Below, piece after piece: positions 1 to 8,122 of a stretch of DNA of 64,000 nt. This DNA is from Micromonosporaceae bacterium. GTDB lineage: Bacteria > Actinomycetota > Actinomycetes > Mycobacteriales > Micromonosporaceae. Every line of letters starts with the position of its first letter. Within the stretch, counting starts at the first letter, position 1. The position numbers and the translations under genes are program-made. The stretch spans positions 1-64,000 of the forward strand of contig WHTQ01000013.1 of the NCBI GenBank assembly GCA_009377645.1, given 5' to 3'. A model generated the notes under the pieces. That model was not told where the DNA came from and made no database searches. It saw only the letters and a list, made by a program, of their open reading frames with translations.

Positions 1-853
1 CGGCCCGGCGGGCGGCCACCAGCGCGGCCACCACCGCCATCCCGCACGAGCCGCCGACCAGCAGCGCCTCCTCGCGGGCCAGCCGCCGGGTCATGGCGAA
101 CGAGTCGTGGTCGGTCACCTCGATGATCTCGTCGCAGATGGTCCGGTCGTAGGTCTCCGGCCAGAAGTCCTCCCCCACCCCCTCGACCAGGTACGGCCGG
201 CCGCCGCCACCGGAGTACACCGAGCCCTCCGGGTCGGCGCCGATCACCCGGACCCGGCCGCCGGAGACCTCCTTCAGGTACCGCCCGGTGCCGGAGATCG
301 TGCCGCCGGTACCGACCCCGGCCACGAAGTGGGTGATCCGCCCCTCGGTCTGCTCCCACAGCTCCGGGCCGGTCGACTCGTAGTGCGAGGCCGGGTTGTT
401 CGGGTTCGCGTACTGGTTCGGCTTCCAGGCGCCCGGGATCTCCGCGGCCAGCCGGTCCGAGACCGAGTAGTAGGAGCGCGGGTCCTCCGGCGGCAGCGAG
501 GTCGGGCAGACCTCCACCTGCGCCCCGTAGGCCCGGAGCACGTTCTGCTTGTCCTCGCTGACCTTGTCCGGGCAGATGAACACGCACTGATAGCCGCGCA
601 GCTGCGCCACCATCGCCAGCCCCACGCCGGTGTTGCCGCTGGTCGGCTCCACGATCGTGCCGCCCGGGCGGAGCTGCCCGGACGCCTCGGCGGCCACCAC
701 CATCTTCAACGCGATCCGGTCCTTGACCGAGCCGCCGGGGTTGAGGTACTCCAGCTTCGCCAGCACCGGGGTGGTGATCCCCTCGGTCACCCGCTGCAGC
801 CGGACCAGCGGCGTGTTACCGATCAGGTCGACCACGTTGTCGTAGTAACGCAC
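1..853 (-). CDS. cbs: Cystathionine beta-synthase, N-terminal part (cut by window edge)
   Basis: PLP enzyme that condenses serine (or O-acetylserine) with homocysteine to give cystathionine in the cytosol. About 284 N-terminal residues are present. They read as a type II PLP fold: LIGNTPLVRL near the start, then the PLP-lysine motif NPGGSVKDR, and further on the glycine loop region with GTGGT-type phosphate binding and a VGGSCG stretch close to the edge. The C-terminal CBS-domain pair expected in actinobacterial cbs would lie outside the window, so cysteine synthase cannot be fully excluded. GTG at 851-853 is preferred as start: a TAGGCT -10-like box (860-865, minus strand) sits 6 nt upstream, so the mRNA may be leaderless. 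Transcribed divergently from the SGNH hydrolase genes, as in the mycobacterial Rv1074c-Rv1077 region. Confidence 0.9.
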   Translation of the reverse strand, partial: MRYYDNVVDLIGNTPLVRLQRVTEGITTPVLAKLEYLNPGGSVKDRIALKMVVAAEASGQLRPGGTIVEPTSGNTGVGLAMVAQLRGYQCVFICPDKVSEDKQNVLRAYGAQVEVCPTSLPPEDPRSYYSVSDRLAAEIPGAWKPNQYANPNNPASHYESTGPELWEQTEGRITHFVAGVGTGGTISGTGRYLKEVSGGRVRVIGADPEGSVYSGGGGRPYLVEGVGEDFWPETYDRTICDEIIEVTDHDSFAMTRRLAREEALLVGGSCGMAVVAALVAARRA

Positions 854-894
854 ACTCGCAGCCTAACCGGGCCCGAGCGGGATAACCTCGCGAC

Positions 895-1878
895 GTGGGG
901 GACAGGTGGACCCGACTGATCGGGTACGGAGGTGGGACCGCCGCGGCGGTCACGCTGGTCGGTGCCGGAGTGCTGCTCCGGCAGGTGCAGCTCACGCGCC
1001 GGGACATCCCGCTGGCGCAGGCGCCGCCGCCCCGCGCCGACGGACGCTATCCGGCCCGGCGGCCCGGCCGGCCGCTGACCATGGTCGTGCTTGGCGACTC
1101 GGTCGCCGCCGGCTACGGCACCGACAAGCCACGCCAGACCCCGGGGGCGCTGCTGGCCACCGGCGTCTCCCGGCGGCTCGGGCGGCCGGTCGACCTGCAC
1201 GTGCTGGCGGTGGTCGGGGCCACCTCCCGGCGGCTGCGGCCGCAGGTGGAGGCGGCGCTGCCGCTAGCACCGGAGCTGGCCGTGATCGTGGTCGGCGCCA
1301 ACGACATCACCCACGGGACCAACCAGGCCAGCGCGGTCGGGCAGCTGGTCCGGGCGGTCAACCAGCTGCGGTCCGCCGGCGCGCAGGTGGTGGTCGGCAC
1401 CTGCCCCGACCTGGGCACGATCCGGCCGCTGCGCCCGCCGCTGCGGCAGCTCGCCCGGCGGTGGAGCCGGCAGCTCGCGGCGGCCCAGACTGTCGCGGTC
1501 GTCGAGGCGGGCGGCTGGACGGTGTCGCTGGGCGGCCTGCTGGGACCCAGGTTCGCGGCCGAGCCGTCGCGGATGTTCGGCCAGGACGGGTTCCACCCCT
1601 CGACGGACGGGTACGCGACCGCGACCGCCGCCCTACTGCCGACCGCGCTGGCCGCGCTCGGTGCCACCCACCCGAGCCGGGCCGAGGGGGTCCGCTCGCT
1701 GCCCCGGGCCGCCGCCGCGGCCTCCCGGCGGGCCGGCACCGAGGTCTCCGGCACCGTCGTCGCCGGCCAGGCGCGCGGCCCGCGCGGCCGCTGGGCGGCG
1801 CTGCGGACTCGGTTCCGCGCCGCCCTGCCGGCCGTCCCCGACCCGATTCCGACCCCTCACCTGCAGGAGACGCCATGA
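895..1878 (+). CDS. SGNH/GDSL hydrolase, membrane-anchored
   Basis: Likely esterase or lipase-type hydrolase of the SGNH superfamily, 327 aa. An N-terminal hydrophobic segment (about residues 10-30) suggests a membrane anchor with the catalytic domain outside. Block I is GDSV with the nucleophile Ser69, block III is GAND, and block V is DGFHP, so the full catalytic set is visible. The last 80 residues are Arg/Ala/Pro-rich with no recognisable domain. GTG start at 895; a GATAAC box ends 8 nt upstream. The stop overlaps the next start (ATGA), so the two hydrolases are translationally coupled. Substrate unknown. The family and position next to cbs and a thiolase match Rv1075c of M. tuberculosis. 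Confidence 0.85.
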   Translation: MGDRWTRLIGYGGGTAAAVTLVGAGVLLRQVQLTRRDIPLAQAPPPRADGRYPARRPGRPLTMVVLGDSVAAGYGTDKPRQTPGALLATGVSRRLGRPVDLHVLAVVGATSRRLRPQVEAALPLAPELAVIVVGANDITHGTNQASAVGQLVRAVNQLRSAGAQVVVGTCPDLGTIRPLRPPLRQLARRWSRQLAAAQTVAVVEAGGWTVSLGGLLGPRFAAEPSRMFGQDGFHPSTDGYATATAALLPTALAALGATHPSRAEGVRSLPRAAAAASRRAGTEVSGTVVAGQARGPRGRWAALRTRFRAALPAVPDPIPTPHLQETP

Positions 1879-2732
1879 GCCGCCCCGACCCACCCCACCG
1901 GACCAGGTCGACCACCCTGCCCGCCCGGGTGCTGCGCCGGCTGCGCCGGGCCGCCGCGCTCGGCACCGTCGCCGCCACCCTCGGGACCGTGGCACTGGTC
2001 GGCGCCGAGGTGCTGGCCGCCCGTACCCGCCGGTACGCGAAGCCGTCCCTCGGTCTGGCCCTGCGCACCTCGATCGGCCCCCCGGCGGCCCCGCCGCTCC
2101 GGCTGACCCTGCTCGGCGACGCGGTGGCGCTGGGGGTCGGAGTGGACACGGTCGAGGAGACCATCGGCGGCCAGCTCGCCGCCCTGCTGGCCGGCGACGC
2201 CCCGGCGCCGCCGGACCGGACCGGCGGCGGACGACTGGTCGAGCTGGCCAGCGTCGCGGTGTCCGGGTCCCGCTCCGCCGACCTGCCCACCCAGGTCGCG
2301 CGGGCGCTGGTCGGGACCCGGCCGGATGTGGCGGTGATCCTGATCGGGGCCGGGGACGCCACCGGCCTGCGCCGCCCCGCCGAGGCCGGGTCGTTCCTCG
2401 GCTCGGCGGTCCGCCGGCTCCGGGACGCCGGCGTCGAGGTGGTGGTCGGCACCTGCCCGGACCTGGCCGCCTGCCGCGCCTTCGCCCCGCCGCTTCGCCA
2501 GCTCGCCGGCTGGCACGGCCGCCGGATCGCCCGGGCCCAGGCCGCCGCCGCCCACTCCGCCGGTGCCGATGTCGTGGATCTGGCCGCCGAGGCCGGCCCC
2601 GTGTTCCGGGCCGACGCCGGGGCGCTCTGCTTCGACGGGTTCCACCCGTCGGCGGACGGCTACCGGATCTGGGCGCACGCCCTGTACCCGGCGGTCGCCG
2701 CAGCCGCCGTCCCGCTCTCCCCTCCGCGCTAA
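1875..2732 (+). CDS. SGNH hydrolase paralogue lacking the catalytic serine
   Basis: 285-aa paralogue of the preceding gene, sharing the segment VVVGTCPDLA and the DGFHPSADGY block. It has an N-terminal hydrophobic stretch (about residues 28-48) following an Arg-rich start. The nucleophile motif reads LLGDAVALG instead of GDS, so serine is replaced by alanine, and block III reads GAGD instead of GAND. The Asp-His block is intact. It is therefore probably not an active SGNH hydrolase; a binding, regulatory or partner role for the upstream enzyme is an inference. ATG at 1875 overlaps the upstream stop. Confidence 0.8.
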   Translation: MSRPDPPHRTRSTTLPARVLRRLRRAAALGTVAATLGTVALVGAEVLAARTRRYAKPSLGLALRTSIGPPAAPPLRLTLLGDAVALGVGVDTVEETIGGQLAALLAGDAPAPPDRTGGGRLVELASVAVSGSRSADLPTQVARALVGTRPDVAVILIGAGDATGLRRPAEAGSFLGSAVRRLRDAGVEVVVGTCPDLAACRAFAPPLRQLAGWHGRRIARAQAAAAHSAGADVVDLAAEAGPVFRADAGALCFDGFHPSADGYRIWAHALYPAVAAAAVPLSPPR

Positions 2733-2755
2733 CCCCCTCCGTGTAGCGTGGACAG

Positions 2756-4003
2756 ATGCCGGAAGCAGTCATCGTCGCCACCGCCCGGTCGCCGATTGGG
2801 CGGGCGGCCAAGGGCTCACTGGTCGACCTCCGCCCGGACGACCTGACCGCCACGATCGTGCAGGCCGCGCTGGACCAGCTGCCGCAGCTCGACCCGACCA
2901 CCATCGACGACCTGTACGTGGGGTGCGGGCTGCCCGGTGGCGAGCAGGGCTTCAACCTGGCCCGGGTGGTGTCGGTGCTGCTCGGCCTGGACCAGCTGCC
3001 CGGGGCGACGATCACCCGCTACTGCTCCTCGTCGCTGCAGACCACCCGGATGGCGTTCCACGCGATCAAGGCCGGCGAGGGGGACGTGTTCGTCTCCGCC
3101 GGGGTGGAGTGCGTGTCCCGGTACGCCCGGGGCAGCTCCGACTCGCTGCCACGGGAGGCGGCGGCCCTGGTCGGCGGCGGCTGGCAGAACCCGCGGTTCG
3201 ACCAGGCTCGCGCCCGCAGCGCCGAGCGCGCCGCCGGCGGCGCCCCGACCTGGCACGACCCACGCGAGGACGGGACGATGCCGGACATCTACCTCGCGAT
3301 GGGGCAGACCGCCGAGAACCTGGCCCAGGCGCGCGGGATCAGCCGGGACGAGATGGACGACTTCGGGGTCCGATCCCAGAACCTCGCCGAGAAGGCGATC
3401 GCGGACGGGTTCTGGGAGCGCGAGATCACGCCGGTGACCACACCGGACGGTACGGTGGTGGCGCGCGACGATGGCCCCCGGGCAGGCGTCACCAAGGAGG
3501 CGGTGGCCGGGCTGAAGCCGGTGTTCCGGCCGGATGGGCGGGTCACCGCCGGCAACTGCTGCCCGCTCAACGACGGGGCCGCCGCGGTGGTGGTGATGAG
3601 CGACGTGCGCGCCCGGGAGCTGGGCATCACGCCGCTGGCCCGGATCGTCGCCACCGGGGTGACCGCGCTGTCCCCGGAGATCATGGGGCTCGGCCCGGTC
3701 GAGGCGTCCCGGCAGGCGCTGGGCCGGGCCGGCATGACCATCGACGACATCGACCTGGTCGAGATCAACGAGGCGTTCGCGGCCCAGGTGATCCCGTCCT
3801 ACCAGCAGCTCAGCATTCCGCTGGAGAAGCTGAACGTGATGGGTGGCGCGATCGCGGTGGGCCACCCGTTCGGCATGACCGGTGCCAGGATCACCGGCAC
3901 CCTGCTGAACGCGTTGGACTGGCACGACCGGACGATCGGGCTGGAGACGATGTGTGTCGGCGGTGGCCAGGGCATGGCCATGATCGTCGAACGGCTCCGC
4001 TAG
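2756..4003 (+). CDS. Acetyl-CoA acetyltransferase (thiolase)
   Basis: Thiolase of 415 aa, the usual family length; cleaves 3-ketoacyl-CoA or condenses acyl-CoAs in the cytosol. Nucleophile Cys90 lies in YCSSSLQT, His370 in GHPFGMTGA, and the second catalytic Cys400 in CVGGGQGMA, so all catalytic residues are present. Synteny (next to SGNH hydrolase and cbs) suggests the orthologue of mycobacterial fadA3. The ATG at 2756 is preceded at 6 nt by TAGCGT, a likely -10 box, which would make the transcript leaderless. Convergent with the Bax-inhibitor gene. Confidence 0.92.
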   Translation: MPEAVIVATARSPIGRAAKGSLVDLRPDDLTATIVQAALDQLPQLDPTTIDDLYVGCGLPGGEQGFNLARVVSVLLGLDQLPGATITRYCSSSLQTTRMAFHAIKAGEGDVFVSAGVECVSRYARGSSDSLPREAAALVGGGWQNPRFDQARARSAERAAGGAPTWHDPREDGTMPDIYLAMGQTAENLAQARGISRDEMDDFGVRSQNLAEKAIADGFWEREITPVTTPDGTVVARDDGPRAGVTKEAVAGLKPVFRPDGRVTAGNCCPLNDGAAAVVVMSDVRARELGITPLARIVATGVTALSPEIMGLGPVEASRQALGRAGMTIDDIDLVEINEAFAAQVIPSYQQLSIPLEKLNVMGGAIAVGHPFGMTGARITGTLLNALDWHDRTIGLETMCVGGGQGMAMIVERLR

Positions 4004-4018
4004 CTGGCGGAGCGGGGG

Positions 4019-4828
4019 CTACTCGCCGGAGAAGTAGCTCAGCAGCCGGAGCACCTCGATGTAGAGCCAGATCAGGCTGACCAGGATCCCGAACGCGCAC
4101 GCCCACGCGTACCGCTCCGGGAGGCCGAGCCGGACCCCCTCCTCCACCTCGTGGAAGCTGAGGATGAAGCTCAGCGAGGCGATCACGATGAAGACCAGGC
4201 TGACGATGATCGCGATTGGGCCGCCGTCCCGGAGGATGGTCGGCTGGCCGGTCAGCAGGGTGATCACGAGGTTGATCAGGATCACCGCGGCGGCGCCGAC
4301 CAGCGCCGCGACCATGAACTTCATGAACTTCGGAGTGGCCCGGATCACCCCGCTCTTGTAGAGCAGGCCCATCAGCAGGAACACGCCGAGGGTGGCGATC
4401 ACCGCCTGCATCACGATGCCGCCGCCGAACACCGTGTTGAACCACTGGCTGATCGCGCCCAGGAACACGCCCATCACGACCGCGTACGCGCTGATCACGA
4501 ACGGGTTGGTGACCCGGGCGAACGCGATCACCAGGCCCAGCACCAGCCCCACGATCATCGCCGGGAACGCGAACGCGAGCCCGTCGGACGGCTCGGTGGT
4601 CAGCCAGATCGCGCCGGCCGCGGCGACCACCAGCGCGACCAGGCCGATGGTCCGGACGACCACGTCGTCCACAGTCATCGGACGGACACTGGGTGGCGCC
4701 GCGCCCTCGACCGTCGGGTACGGCTGGGCCGCCGGCTGGCCGAAGACCTGCGGCTGCGCCGATGCGGCGGCCCGCTCCCGCTCCGCGTCGGCGGTGAGCC
4801 GGGTCAGCATCGGGTTGGTCGTCCTCAC
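4019..4828 (-). CDS. Bax inhibitor-1 / YccA family membrane protein
   Basis: 269-aa integral membrane protein. About 65 cytosolic N-terminal residues rich in Ala, Pro and Gln are followed by seven hydrophobic segments, the BI-1/YccA topology, with the typical stretch FGILVSLIWLYIEVLRLLS at the C-terminus. Family members act as pH-dependent ion leaks or interact with membrane proteases; the role in actinobacteria is not established. GTG start at 4828 has an AGAGG ribosome site at the right distance; ATG at 4810 is an alternative. Confidence 0.9.
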   Translation of the reverse strand: MRTTNPMLTRLTADAERERAAASAQPQVFGQPAAQPYPTVEGAAPPSVRPMTVDDVVVRTIGLVALVVAAAGAIWLTTEPSDGLAFAFPAMIVGLVLGLVIAFARVTNPFVISAYAVVMGVFLGAISQWFNTVFGGGIVMQAVIATLGVFLLMGLLYKSGVIRATPKFMKFMVAALVGAAAVILINLVITLLTGQPTILRDGGPIAIIVSLVFIVIASLSFILSFHEVEEGVRLGLPERYAWACAFGILVSLIWLYIEVLRLLSYFSGE

Positions 4829-4859
4829 ATCACACCTCTTCGTCGACCGAGTGGTTCCT

Positions 4860-5096
4860 TCACAGCTTATCCGGTCCGGGCCGCGGATAGGGATCCGGCC
4901 GTGGTGCGAACTCGACCCGGACCCCGAGCAGGCGCACCGGCCGGTCCGGTTCGAACCGTTCGGCCAGCAGCGCCAGTGCGGCCTGCGCGACCGTGTCCGG
5001 GGCGAGCGTCGGGCCAGCCCGCAGGGTGGCGATCCGGATCGGGGTGAAGTAGGGCGCGTACCGCACCTTCACCGCCACCCGCGCCACCGGCCGGCG
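4860..5096 (-). pseudogene. dinB: dinB (DNA polymerase IV) C-terminal fragment
   Basis: About 76 codons match only the end of the little-finger domain of Y-family polymerase IV: VAVKVRYAPYFTPIR, then an Ala/Leu helix and the terminal PVRLLGVRVEF. The catalytic palm, fingers and thumb are absent. The reading frame continues upstream without homology because it runs into an MFS fragment on the other strand. It ends in a normal stop, so this is the decayed 3' end of a dinB gene. No function expected. Confidence 0.7.
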
Positions 5097-5390
5097 CTCG
5101 GGTCGGCGCTCGGCTACGGAGCCGCGATCGGCGGGTCGGCCAGCGCGGTCCGGGCGGTCGAGGCGGCCCTGACGCCGCGGCTGTTCGGCACCGGCCACCT
5201 GGCGTCGATCCGCGGCCTGCTGGCCGCGATCAGCGTGGCCGGTACGGCGGTCGGGCCGCTGCTGTTCGCGGTGGCGCACGACACCACCGGCAGCTTCACG
5301 GCGATCTTGCTCACCAGCATGGTGCTGCCGGCCGGGGTGATCGCCGCGGCGCTGGTCACCCCCTTCCGGCCGGGGTCGGAGTCAGCGAGG
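5097..5390 (+). pseudogene. MFS transporter C-terminal fragment
   Basis: Roughly 98 codons starting LGSALGYGAAIGG carry the last two or three helices of a major facilitator transporter, including the loop TPRLFGTGHLASIRG and a final hydrophobic helix. There is no start codon and no N-terminal ten helices. It abuts the dinB fragment head-on at a junction with a 10-bp direct repeat, CGGCGCTCGG, at 5092-5101 and 5104-5113, which suggests a recombinational deletion. The frame stays open to about 5540 across the next gene without homology. Confidence 0.65.
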
Positions 5391-5393
5391 CGG

Positions 5394-5768
5394 TCAACGA
5401 GGCAGAATGGTGATCTCGTCGGCGGGCGGCTCGCCCGGGTCGTGGCGGGTCATCGCCGCCGGGCGGTAGCCGTTCGGGATCGGCTTGCCGGCCAGCGAAC
5501 GCGACAGCATCGGCGCGTCGCAGGTGACGCACAGCGGTAGCTGCCGCCAGCCGACGATCGAGACCTGGGTGCCGCGGGAGTACGCGGTGGTCGCCTGTGG
5601 ACGATGCACCAGCTCGGTCTCGCCGCAGCTGGCGCAGGTCGCCGGGGCGGCGTCCCGCAGCCAGTCCGCACCGCAGGTGTCACACGTGATTTGGATCCCG
5701 TCCGGACCCGGTCGGCCGGTGAGCTCGTCGGTCTCACCGCACGCCGGGCAGGTCAGCTGGCGGCTCAT
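5394..5768 (-). CDS. Zinc-ribbon protein of unknown function
   Basis: 124-aa soluble protein with four Cys pairs: CPACGE near the start, CDTCGADW about residue 33, CASCGETELVHRP about residue 50, and CVTCDAPML about residue 82. This implies two zinc ribbons. No enzymatic domain recognised. ATG at 5768. Possible roles in nucleic-acid binding or as a small regulator are inference only. It lies between the MFS scar and an alpha/beta hydrolase. Confidence 0.7.
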   Translation of the reverse strand: MSRQLTCPACGETDELTGRPGPDGIQITCDTCGADWLRDAAPATCASCGETELVHRPQATTAYSRGTQVSIVGWRQLPLCVTCDAPMLSRSLAGKPIPNGYRPAAMTRHDPGEPPADEITILPR

Positions 5769-5793
5769 GGGCCGACGGTAGCGGCTGGGGCCG

Positions 5794-6609
5794 TCAGGAG
5801 CCGAAGACCTGTTCGAGCAGCGGAGCCAGCACCTTCGGGTCGACCATGTGGGTCTGGCCCTCGACGGTGTGCCGGCGCGCCTGCGGGAGGCACGCCACGA
5901 TCGCGTCCGCGGCATCGTCGAAGTAGCTGCCACCCCCGCCCACGAACGAGTCCGGGCTCGCCCCGCCGGTGGCCACCAGGATCGGCTGCGTGATCCTTGC
6001 GAACCGGTCCGCCGGTGGGCGGCCGTCTCCCAGGCAGGCCGCATCGTAGGCGAGGGTGGGTGCGATGGCTTCGCAGCCGGGCCACGCCGGTGAGTTCCGC
6101 GCCGACTCGATCATCTCCTCGGAGGCGCCCGCCAGGCCCATGAACAGTGCGAATGCGTCACCGCGCCGCCCCTCGGCGAGCAGCGTCCGCAGCCGCTCGA
6201 CGTACTCCCGCCACCGCTGCGCCGCCGCCTCGCCGATGCCGTAGGGCACCTCGTAGACCGCGACCGAGCTGACCGGGAGCCCGGCCGCCGCCGCTTCCAG
6301 CGCGAGCGCACCGCCCGACGAGCTGCCGTACAGGTGCGCCGTCCCACCGGCCTCGGTGATCAGCGCCTCGAGGTCCTCCAGCTCGCGCGCCACCGCGTAC
6401 GGCGGGGTGTCGCCGCTGTCCCCCCGGCCGCGCCGGTCGTAGTTGTACACGGTCAGGTGCCGGGCCAGCTCGGCAGCGAGCGGTGCGTTGTCGGACCGGT
6501 CGACGGCACCCCCGCCGACCAGGATGACCGCCGGGCCCCGCCCCGCCCGCTCGTACCCGATCGATGTCCCGTCCTTCGATGTCACCCGCTTGATGTCGTC
6601 GCTACTCAT
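5794..6609 (-). CDS. Alpha/beta hydrolase
   Basis: 271-aa single-domain alpha/beta hydrolase. The nucleophile elbow is GSSSG with Ser97, the oxyanion region is VGGGAVDRSD, the acid is on a strand after IAPTL/QPILVATGG, and the catalytic His lies in GQTHMVDP near the end. Start ATG at 6609 is chosen over a start 45 nt upstream because a GAGGGTGGG ribosome site precedes it and the extension carries no homology. Substrate unknown; the family includes esterases and haloperoxidase-like enzymes. Its promoter region contains three palindromes shared with the divergent methyltransferase gene. Confidence 0.85.
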   Translation of the reverse strand: MSSDDIKRVTSKDGTSIGYERAGRGPAVILVGGGAVDRSDNAPLAAELARHLTVYNYDRRGRGDSGDTPPYAVARELEDLEALITEAGGTAHLYGSSSGGALALEAAAAGLPVSSVAVYEVPYGIGEAAAQRWREYVERLRTLLAEGRRGDAFALFMGLAGASEEMIESARNSPAWPGCEAIAPTLAYDAACLGDGRPPADRFARITQPILVATGGASPDSFVGGGGSYFDDAADAIVACLPQARRHTVEGQTHMVDPKVLAPLLEQVFGS

Positions 6610-6631
6610 GAGCCCACCCTCGCACGGACCG

Positions 6632-6686
6632 GCCAGCGCACTGCGCTGGCTCATACCACCAGGGTATGGCTATACCACATGGGTAT
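6632..6686. promoter_or_regulatory. Three palindromes in divergent promoter region
   Basis: Between the hydrolase (minus) and the rRNA methyltransferase (plus). A perfect 9-bp-arm palindrome GCCAGCGCA/TGCGCTGGC lies at 6632-6650. Two copies of ATACC-N5-GGTAT follow at 6653-6667 and 6672-6686, 19 bp apart centre to centre and almost identical (ATACCACCAGGGTAT, ATACCACATGGGTAT). Tandem sites of this kind are typical operators. The regulator is not in the immediate vicinity. Confidence 0.55.
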
Positions 6687-6773
6687 CCGTACCGACGACA
6701 CCCCGCAGAGCGGACCCCCGGACTCGGGCGGTCAGGATGGAGCCGGTGTCGAGGCGAGGAGGTTGCCCGGGAC

Positions 6774-7601
6774 GTGGCGAGCGGTTTGAAGATCACCACC
6801 CGGAACGCGCGCTTCCAGCAGTGGCAGGCGTTGCTGACCAACCGGACCAAGCGCCAGCAGGCCGGTGAGTTCCTGGTGCACGGGGTCCGGCCGATCAGCA
6901 TGGCGGTGGAGCAAGGCTGGCCGGTCCGCGCCCTGCTCTACCCGGACGGGCGGCGCCTGTCCCGGTGGGGGCGCGACCTCCTCGACCGGGTCTCCGCCGA
7001 CCGGGTGGCGATGGCGCCGGACCTGCTGCGGGAGCTGGCGGGCAAGCAGGAGGAGTCGGCCGAGCTGCTGGCGGTGGTGGCCACGCCCGACGACCGGCTG
7101 GAGCGGATCCGGACCAGGCCGGACCTGCTGGTGGTGGTCTTCGACAGGCCGACCGCCCCCGGCAACATCGGCACGCTGGTGCGCTCGGCGGACGCGTTCG
7201 GCGCGGCCGGCGTGGTCATCACCGGGCACGCGGCCGACCCGTACGACCCCAAGTCGGTCCGGGCCAGCACCGGATCGCTGTTCGCCATCCCGGTGGTCCG
7301 GCTGGCCAGCCACCGGGAGGTGCTCGACTGGGTCGTGGAGCTGCGTCGGCGCTCGGTCGGGGTGACGGTGGTCGGCACCGACGAGCACGGTGAGGTCGAC
7401 CTCGCCGCGCATGACCTCACTGGACCGACGATCGTCGTGGTCGGCAACGAGACCCGCGGCCTCAGCGCCGCCTGGCGGCACTCCTGCGACCGGATGCTCC
7501 GGATCCCGATTACCGGCACCGCGAGCTCGCTGAACGCGGCGGCCGCCGCGACGGTGGTCCTCTACGAGGCCGCGCGGCAACGGTCCCGATGGCGTTCCTG
7601 A
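6774..7601 (+). CDS. TrmH/SpoU-family RNA 2'-O-methyltransferase
   Basis: 275-aa SAM-dependent SPOUT methyltransferase that methylates ribose 2'-OH of rRNA or tRNA. The N-terminal substrate-binding part contains NARFQQWQALL. The SPOUT signature motifs are present: TAPGNIGTLVRSADAFG, then VVGNETRGLS, then IPITGTASSLNAAAA. GTG at 6774 is chosen as start because AGGAGG lies at 6757-6762; a longer open frame back to 6666 has no homology and runs through the operators. Target nucleotide unknown. Confidence 0.88.
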   Translation: MASGLKITTRNARFQQWQALLTNRTKRQQAGEFLVHGVRPISMAVEQGWPVRALLYPDGRRLSRWGRDLLDRVSADRVAMAPDLLRELAGKQEESAELLAVVATPDDRLERIRTRPDLLVVVFDRPTAPGNIGTLVRSADAFGAAGVVITGHAADPYDPKSVRASTGSLFAIPVVRLASHREVLDWVVELRRRSVGVTVVGTDEHGEVDLAAHDLTGPTIVVVGNETRGLSAAWRHSCDRMLRIPITGTASSLNAAAAATVVLYEAARQRSRWRS

Positions 7602-7615
7602 CCGACCCACCCGAG

Positions 7616-7933
7616 TCAGGTGGCGATCGCCACGAGCAGCACGACGAGCAGGACCAGGCACCCGACGGGTAGCCCGGCGACCCAGTCGGCCGCCGCCTGG
7701 ACCTGGCCCGGCACGGCGCGGCCGGTGCCGGCCGCCGGCCGGGCGGGTGGCGGTGTGGGGAGGTCGAAGGTGAGCCGGTCGAGGTCGGCGTAGTTGGTCG
7801 CCGCGTACGCCTGCCGCAGCCGGTGGTCGTATTCGTCGAGGTCGAGCCGGCCCTCGGCGGCGGCTTCCCGCAGCCGTTCGGCGGTCGCCTGCCGGTCGGT
7901 ATCGGCGGCCCGTAGCCTGCTTCGCCCGGTCAT
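7616..7933 (-). CDS. DUF1707 protein with C-terminal membrane helix
   Basis: 105-aa protein. The N-terminal half is the DUF1707 helix pair (LRAADTDRQATAERLREA, then GRLDLDEYDHRLRQAYAA), followed by a Pro/Ala linker and one C-terminal hydrophobic helix (LPVGCLVLLVVLLVAIA). DUF1707 proteins are common small actinobacterial membrane proteins of unknown role. ATG at 7933 fits the family start; the frame is open to 8017, so up to 28 more residues are possible. Convergent with the methyltransferase. Confidence 0.75.
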   Translation of the reverse strand: MTGRSRLRAADTDRQATAERLREAAAEGRLDLDEYDHRLRQAYAATNYADLDRLTFDLPTPPPARPAAGTGRAVPGQVQAAADWVAGLPVGCLVLLVVLLVAIAT

Positions 7934-8122
7934 GGTGAGCTGACCGCGACCGTCGATCCGTACCGGTTCGTCCGATCTCGTACGTCGATCACCCGACAAA
8001 CGTGACCGGCACGGCACCGCGCCGGCATCGACCAGCGGATCGATCTCGCGTCACCAGCTGGTGGATGGCGCGGTCGCCGGCTCACCGATCCGCCGGCCAC
8101 CGGGCGCGCCTATCGTGGAGCC

